Positions 58,559-64,000 of a stretch of 64,000 bases of DNA are shown piece by piece. Numbering within the stretch: the stretch's first letter is position 1; every line of letters starts with the position of its first letter. The notes under the pieces are model-generated. The model did not search any database. It saw only the letters and a list, made by a program, of their open reading frames with translations, and had not been told where the DNA came from. The DNA lies in NCBI GenBank assembly GCA_034359265.1, contig CP136893.1, forward strand, positions 17,613,001 through 17,677,000, read 5' to 3'. The translations under genes and the position numbers were made by a program. This stretch comes from Canna indica. Its lineage: Eukaryota; Streptophyta; Magnoliopsida; Zingiberales; Cannaceae.

Positions 58559-59974
58559 TCTTCTCCTCTTGCTCAGGAAGGTACTTGAGGGTTTTATGTC
58601 TCTGGAAGCAATCGTATCTAAAGCTTGTGTTATAGCCTCCTTGAAAGAACTCAAGTTCACACTCTCATTACCCATCTCCAAGCATAACGTGAAGACATTA
58701 TGAACTCTCCCCCCGAAAGATGTGACTTCAGCTTTGACTGTTTTCAGCCTCATGTTTTGGAATGCTTCACTGAGTTCTGCAAATAAATGTGGTCTGTCTT
58801 CACAGCACACTGAAGCCTCTATGTAGACATCATCATCATGAGAGGAGGATTTGTGCTTCAAGTTGTGGTTAATGCTGCATTTCACACTAACTTCATTCAC
58901 TTCTCTCGGGACTGTGGATTCTCTGCTGATCTCTGATGCCTTTCTCTTTAGACACTTCACTTGCTCTATCACTCTGCCGAGCAGAGAAGCCTTGTCCATC
59001 TGAGATCATGCAACTTCCCTTTAGATCTTTATAGGACAATAATTATTCTTTTGTGCTTAAGTAACAGGACCATAGTGATCATTTAACCTCTGGATTTTTA
59101 TCTATAATTTGGCATGAGAGTAGTTCCTTATCACTTCAATGATGGTTCAGAAATCATTTCCACTTTCTAATGCCTTGGCATAAAAAAGAAACATTTCGTT
59201 ACTTCAATTTGTCTAATTGACCATTAAAGTATTACACTACAGGAACAAATTTGGTAGTTCGAGGTAAGAGGTGTTAATTGATTATTTCCTCCCCAGAACA
59301 AGGATAAAAAAAAGTGTCTTTAAGGTAAATCTTTCATGATTTCACTACAAATCATTTAGAAACTATGCAACACAGTAACAAAACATTAAAATCAATTATT
59401 ATATTGAGACAAGCAGAAAAGGAACCCAATATAACTTGAACAGAGTAACTATTCCACAGATTGTTCATGAAAGCAGAATCAACTAATCAGTTCTGCAAGT
59501 TCAATCTCAGTCCAAAATGATGCTTACCCTACTCTCTAAATCTATATCTGCAACACATAGTTTAGAGAAGCTTGAACAAAGGATTGTAGTAATTAGAGGC
59601 ACCAAAAATTGCAATTTGAGACATCATTAATCTAAAGGGAACCAAAAATATCCCGAACAATTATTTTTTTCCACGATCCACATCTACAGTTACTACGATT
59701 CGGAAACGCAAAATGCCCTAATAAAAGGGGGAAAAGAAAATCTCACCTTGCTGGAGTCGGGAATCATACGCCGCAGAGTCGAAAGGTGCGCATTGATCCT
59801 GTCCCTGCGCCTCTTCTCGGCCTCGCTGTGGATCCTCAACGCCGCCGAGCTCTTCGCCTCCGGCGCCGGCGTAGGCATGAACCCTGAGGAGGGATCGGTT
59901 GCCCCGTGGAAGGGCAGAGAACTGCTGGAGGAAGAGGAGAAGAAGCTGCTGCTGACATCTTTGCAGATAGCCAT
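58553..59974 (-). CDS. bHLH transcription factor with ACT-like domain, 3' end altered by LTR
   Basis: Exons 59974-59747 and 58999-58553, joined at AGCAAG|GTGAGA and CTCAG|ATGGAC, giving 224 residues. It resembles the bHLH30/32/106/107 (AIG1-type) group. Ser-rich N-terminus, then the basic region HSEAEKRRRDRINAHLSTLR with the His-Glu-Arg E-box-contacting pattern, and the helix-loop-helix crossing the intron (RMIPDSSK, then MDKASLLGRVIEQVKCLKR). The ACT-like domain is near residues 134-205 (VYIEASVCCEDRPHLFAELS). The frame ends SKRRR-C-stop, where Cys and TAG come from the Copia LTR. Beyond the element, at 53709-53668, the same frame would continue for 14 codons to a TGA. The lost tail is short, so the protein may still work, but its 3'UTR is now LTR-derived. 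Confidence 0.85.
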
Positions 59975-60186
59975 GCCATGTGCCAGCAGTCAATTCTCCT
60001 TTAGTAACGTGGTCTTCTTCTGCCTTTACTATTCCATTAACATTGGAGCTTGAAGTCCAAAAGATGATACAGACGCTGTAGAAAATTTGGTCCCTTGGGA
60101 GCCTTTTTTTCATCGTCCCTGGAACATAATCTCTATCTATGATATTGATGCTTAAAATCCCCACTCACATAAAGGAAGGAAGGGGG
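59975..60186 (-). promoter_or_regulatory. 5' region of the bHLH gene
   Basis: Immediately upstream of the ATG at 59974. It holds an upstream frame on the same strand (from 60164) that overlaps the start in another phase, so it could act as an upstream ORF if transcription starts beyond it. No firm TATA assignment. Confidence 0.3.

Positions 60187-60222
<36 letters not shown>
60187..60222. repeat. GA microsatellite upstream of the bHLH gene
   Basis: An almost pure (GA)n run of 36 bp with one AAA interruption, about 215-250 bp before the bHLH start codon. On the gene's strand it is a CT run, common in plant 5'UTRs and core promoters. Confidence 0.9.
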
Positions 60223-60866
60223 ACTCTTGGCAGTATACGGCATGGAGGAAGTGGAAAGGTGGAAAAAGACTGACATGGACGTTTATGGAGTTGACAGTTA
60301 TTTATTTATTTTCCTCAATCAATTTTAAAAACAGCGATTTTCCGGAACCAAATTTTTCTCTAAGATAATAAAATAGTGAAAATTTTCGAAATCGGAATTT
60401 ACCTTTTTAAATCCCTGTATTACCCCTTGTAAACATGTAAGCAGTAGGTTCCAAAATTACCTAGAATCGGGGAACTCGGTTACTCAATTACTCGGTCACA
60501 AAATGCCTGTAATATTTTCAACTTCTCTCCCGGTCATCGTTTAGACTGCACTCTTCGACTTTCACTGTTCGACGAGTTGCCGATGGACACCCCATGTTCT
60601 TGCTGTTGATTGATGGTGAATGTTATGCTCGGTCGTGCTTCTGGTGAGGTTGCAGAAGCCTTGTACAATGCCATCGCACTCTTTTGAATCCGACGTGAGT
60701 CATTTGCAATTGCTTACGAGATAAAAGTTTGATTTTTACGAATAATCTCTTCTCTTTTTTATGTGTATTGATGGTGTATGACAATGATCAATTAGCCTAC
60801 CTAATAATTATGTATTAAAATATACAAATCAAATCTTAGCGCTTCCTTCTTCTACTCATGACCAAT
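60223..60866. other. Spacer, bHLH upstream region
   Basis: No gene or bounded repeat seen. Probably the distal promoter of the minus-strand bHLH gene. Confidence 0.4.
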
Positions 60867-60876
60867 TAGTCTACTT

Positions 60877-61360
60877 TGGAGCTGGCAATATATGGCCCGA
60901 CCTGATAGCTCAGCTCGATAGCCCAAAAAAATATCGGGTTCGGGCCGGTTCTTATCGTGCTCGGGCCGTTATCGGATCAGGCCGAGCTAGGCGATGTAGG
61001 CCCAGCCCTGCCTGATAGCCTGATAAAATTTTTGCACATTATCAAAAATATCGGGCTATCGAACCCGAATTGGCCCGATAGCTCCATATGGACCCGATAA
61101 CCCGATATGTGCCCAATAGCCTGGTTATAATGGCACGATTCGAGCCCGATAAATAGTTTGGGCCCGATAACTCGATTTTCATTTTTCTGTTATCGGGGGT
61201 AAACAGGCCGTGTCGTGCCGTGTCGTGCCGTGCCGGTCCATTATTTTTTCGTGCCGAGCCAGGCCCAAATTTTTATCAGGCCGGGCCAGGCCATGCGCAA
61301 AATTTTTCGGGCCAGGGCGGCCCGACCCGATAACACCGGCTTGGCACGAATTGCCACCCC
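60877..61360. mobile_element. GCCCGA-rich low-complexity element with 10-bp TSD
   Basis: 484 bp of overlapping words such as GGCCCGATA, CGGGCCG, GTCGTGCCG. Flanked by a perfect 10-bp direct repeat TAGTCTACTT (60867-60876 and 61361-61370). The left end TGGAGCTGGCAATA and the right end read inward GGGGTGGCAATTCG are imperfect inverted ends. Non-coding. Confidence 0.75.
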
Positions 61361-61384
61361 TAGTCTACTTAATAATTTTTTTTG

Positions 61385-61835
61385 GTGTAGAGAGTGAAAA
61401 TGATATATATGTTTTAAAAAATATACTAATTAGGTATCAAATAAAGTTCTAGAGAGTTTTGGCAAACGTCTCTAACTCATTATAGACTTTTTTCAATACT
61501 CTCTGTAACTTTATTTTGTTGCTACTAGAGGTCATTTTTATCATATATAGGGTGAAAATAATATATACGTTCAACAAACAACACTAGTTAGATATTAGAT
61601 ATCAATTTAAACAATTTTGACAAAAGTCTCTAATGCGTTAGAGACTTTCGAAAAAACTCTCTAACAAAGTATAATTTGACCATTTTTGTTTTGTGTGAGG
61701 TGGAAGAAATATGAACATTATAAAAACAATACTAATTGCATACCAAATATAGCTTTAGAGTGTTTTTTGAAAAAGTCTATAACGAGTTAAAAGATTTTTG
61801 CCAAAACTCTCTGAACATTATTTTTTGACACATAC
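61385..61835 (+). repeat. Three diverged tandem copies of a ~150-bp unit
   Basis: Units at about 61385, 61549 and 61697. Each has a GGTGAAAATAATATATA-like start, an AATACTAATT...TAT stretch, AGAGTTTTGRCAAAAGTCTCTAA, a GTTAGAGACTTT inverted block and an AACTCTCT...TTTTGAC end. AT-rich and non-coding. The GTCTCTAA/TTAGAGAC words make a hairpin in each unit. Confidence 0.7.
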
Positions 61836-62323
61836 ATGTTATTTAATGACTCTAAACACATATTTATGGATCAAAAATATTTTTGATATTGCAGGAAAGT
61901 ACACACTTGAACACAAATTTTAACACAAAAACACTACACGTTTCAGCAAAGCATGGGTGAGAACTACTATGTGTGCACTCAAGGAACCACCACACAAAAG
62001 TTTCCATGGTTGCGCTATGAAACATTTTTTTACCGTCCCTCATTCATGTTTTCCGAAAGCAAAGTAATAAAACATTATTCAAAAGACATGAGAAGACGTA
62101 AGAGTAAGGTAACGCAAAGAGCTTCAGAACACATGAGGAGTAACTTGTCGCCAAATGGAGTGTGTCGCAGGTTGGCCGAGGTTCGTCGATCGCTAAGTAG
62201 GGACTTGCGGTAAAAAATATGGATCACAGTAAATGGAGTAAAGAAGTAACTGAGAAAAGGGGGGAAATATAGGGGGAAGCTGTAACCGGGTCAATCGGTG
62301 CTAGTCTTTGACACACAAGGGTA
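61836..62323. other. Spacer
   Basis: The open frame at 61953-62213 (86 codons, basic) has no recognisable domain. No repeat structure seen. Confidence 0.4.
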
Positions 62324-62856
62324 TAGAGGTGGCAATGGGTCAGGCTCGTCCATTGGCTGCACGGGCTTGGTCCGAAAAATTTTGAGCTGAGCCGAGCCGA
62401 GCATGGCCTGAAAGCGGGTCATGCCAAGCTCGACACGTGTGCCAAGCCGGCATGGCACGAGCCCGACCAGGCCTGGCTCTACGCAAGCAGGCTAGACTTG
62501 GCGCCACCCAAGCCTAGCTTAGTCTACACCAGCCTAGCTAGGCCAACCTAGCACAGCAAGCTGGCAAGCTTATGCAATGGTTACTTTAGTTCATCACAAA
62601 TAAAGCTTAAGGTTGGCGGTTCAAATCTCACCGTCAGCCATAATAATTATTGTTTTTAATGTTTCGGGCTGACTCGAGCCTAGCCTAAGCCCGAAGTGGA
62701 GGGCTCAAGCTCGAACTGGGCCTCCCCTTTGAGCAACCGGGTTGTGCCATGCACGACCCGAGTATTGGCCGGGCCATGCCAAGCACGACCCAGAGGTTAA
62801 CGGGCCTGCCCAGGCCCGAGCCTGGGCCATCTCGGGCTCTGCCCGTTGCTACCTCT
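62324..62856. mobile_element. GCCGGGC-rich low-complexity element with inverted ends
   Basis: About 533 bp. The ends are inverted: TAGAGGTGGCAATGGGTCAG at the left and, read inward, AGAGGTAGCAACGGGCAGAG at the right. Possible 9-bp TSD with two mismatches (ACAAGGGTA at 62315-62323, ATAGGGGTA at 62857-62865). The centre has a different composition and includes GGTTCAAATC, like a tRNA B box, near 62618. Confidence 0.55.
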
Positions 62857-64000
62857 ATAGGGGTAATATGGGGATTTAAAAAGGTGGACCCTGATTTTAG
62901 GAATTTCCTGGTGTTACTAGAAGGTTTTAGGAAATCGTTTGGGCAGGGCCGGGCCGTGCCAAGCACGACCCAAAGGTGGACCCAGAGAATTTGATTCTGG
63001 AAATCGTTGTTTTAAAATCGATTTAATGAAAATCATTTTAGGTATTTATTTCTTTATTTCGAGTAAAAAACTGTGAAGAAACTTCATTTATTTTCTTTTT
63101 ATTTCATTTAAGTTTTGAAAATTTCAGTTGGACCATCGTTCTCTGTCTATTTTTTTTTAAAAAAAATGATTCAATTGAGAATTGGATTTGATCTTAACAA
63201 AATTTTGATTGGATTTTATCAACACAATCTTTCTGACATGAATCGAAGACATTTAACAAAATATTTAAAATATGTTTAAATATTAAATATATAAAGTTTA
63301 AACACAACGATACTTTTACTATTAAATTTTTTAATAATAAATACCTATAAATAATCTTTTAAAAAAAGCTCTAAATATTCTATACCATCATATTAAATAA
63401 TGATATTTTGAAGACGAAATATCATTACGGTACTATTTTAATTTAACCATAATATTTAGTATATTATACATTTTTCAAATAGTATTCTTTATATTTAATA
63501 TTTTAATTTCTAACTATTTTTTTTAGAATAGATGCTTGCATATATTTTGAAAAAATTTATGGTGATGAAGAGGATCAGACCACAGTGATACATTAAAAAT
63601 AATAGAATAGTAGTTATTTTTGGAGTTGACAAATGACATTTACTAAACAATTAATACTCAAATGGAAATGAAATGAAATGTCATTCAAAATTTATTTGCT
63701 GTCAGCCCATCTATATATAAGAGAAAAGAAATTGACAAATTATAAATTTCACATATCTCAATCTCATTAACTTTTTCCCCACCTAAAATTTAATACTACA
63801 TTTACAATCGTTACATATGTAGTAGTTAATTATATATGATAAAAAAAATTAAATTGTGAAAATTAAATTTTATTTTGTATGTATAATTATATTATATATA
63901 ACAAATTATAAAAAATTTGATTCGGTCGAACAGCCAGGAGACATCCACTAGTTTTTTAAATTATTTTCAATTGAAAAGTAACACAAGAAATAGTCGAGTT
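62857..64000. other. AT-rich end of the window
   Basis: 62878-62983 contains a 12-bp direct repeat (AAAGGTGGACCC) around about 80 bp that ends with a copy of part of the preceding element (GCCGTGCCAAGCACGACCC). From 63000 the DNA is AT-rich, with no gene and no bounded repeat. Confidence 0.45.

Noticed and set aside
62600..62640. A tRNA gene
   Set aside because: Only a B-box-like word and a loose A-box-like word are present; no acceptor stem or anticodon arm can be formed.

Overview
This is nuclear DNA of a flowering plant. The genes have introns, the spacers are AT-rich, and a plant pararetrovirus plus Ty1-copia, Ty3-gypsy, L1, SINE, MULE-type and Harbinger-type elements fill most of the window. 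The strongly GC-rich first exon of the PEBP gene, beside AT-rich spacers and the LTR families seen, fits a monocot, probably not a grass. That is inference; no species can be named from the window.

Four host genes look real. (1) 2361-5201 (-): an ILP1/GCFC-type protein in one uninterrupted coding exon, with a MULE-type MITE about 0.5 kb upstream. (2) 16868-24656 (-): a mitochondrial-type phospholipid scramblase of ten visible coding exons, with a 1.35 kb foldback element in one intron. (3) 52818-53399 (+): a two-exon, YbhB-like PEBP protein. (4) 58553-59974 (-): a two-exon bHLH factor with a C-terminal ACT-like domain, whose last codons are replaced by a Copia LTR. A 162-codon ORF at 46715-47203 (-) may be a fifth gene. 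A CONSTANS-LIKE gene (B-box, then half a CCT motif) survives only as a pseudogene on both sides of a Ty3-gypsy element.

Layout: 1-9850 ILP1, MITE and tandem repeats; 9852-15606 a badnavirus/tungrovirus-like endogenous caulimovirid integrated inside an Au-type SINE; 15.6-27.3 kb the scramblase gene and its flanks; 27.4-34.2 kb a GGTTCG-rich element and a decayed L1 LINE broken by a SIRE-type solo LTR; 34.4-45.8 kb the COL pseudogene, inside it a gypsy element, inside that two solo LTRs; 47.6-51.4 kb a Harbinger-like non-autonomous element; 52-60 kb the convergent PEBP and bHLH genes with a Copia element at the bHLH 3' end; 60-64 kb low-complexity elements and AT-rich DNA.

Insertion ends were mostly fixed by target-site duplications (TSDs) readable in the sequence: ACTTG/GCTTG, AAATT, ACTTC, TAATC and TCTTC for LTR elements, TAA for the Harbinger-like element, and 9-10 bp for the MULE-like elements. 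In three places (LINE, gypsy RNase H, gypsy integrase) removing the insertion plus one TSD copy makes the host reading frame continuous, which supports the boundaries. Most notable are the virus copy (4890 bp unit with 732 bp terminal redundancy, an in-frame fusion across a large deletion, and an unknown 139-codon ORF), the group of low-complexity elements flanked by 9-10 bp duplications, and the LTR that supplies the bHLH stop codon.
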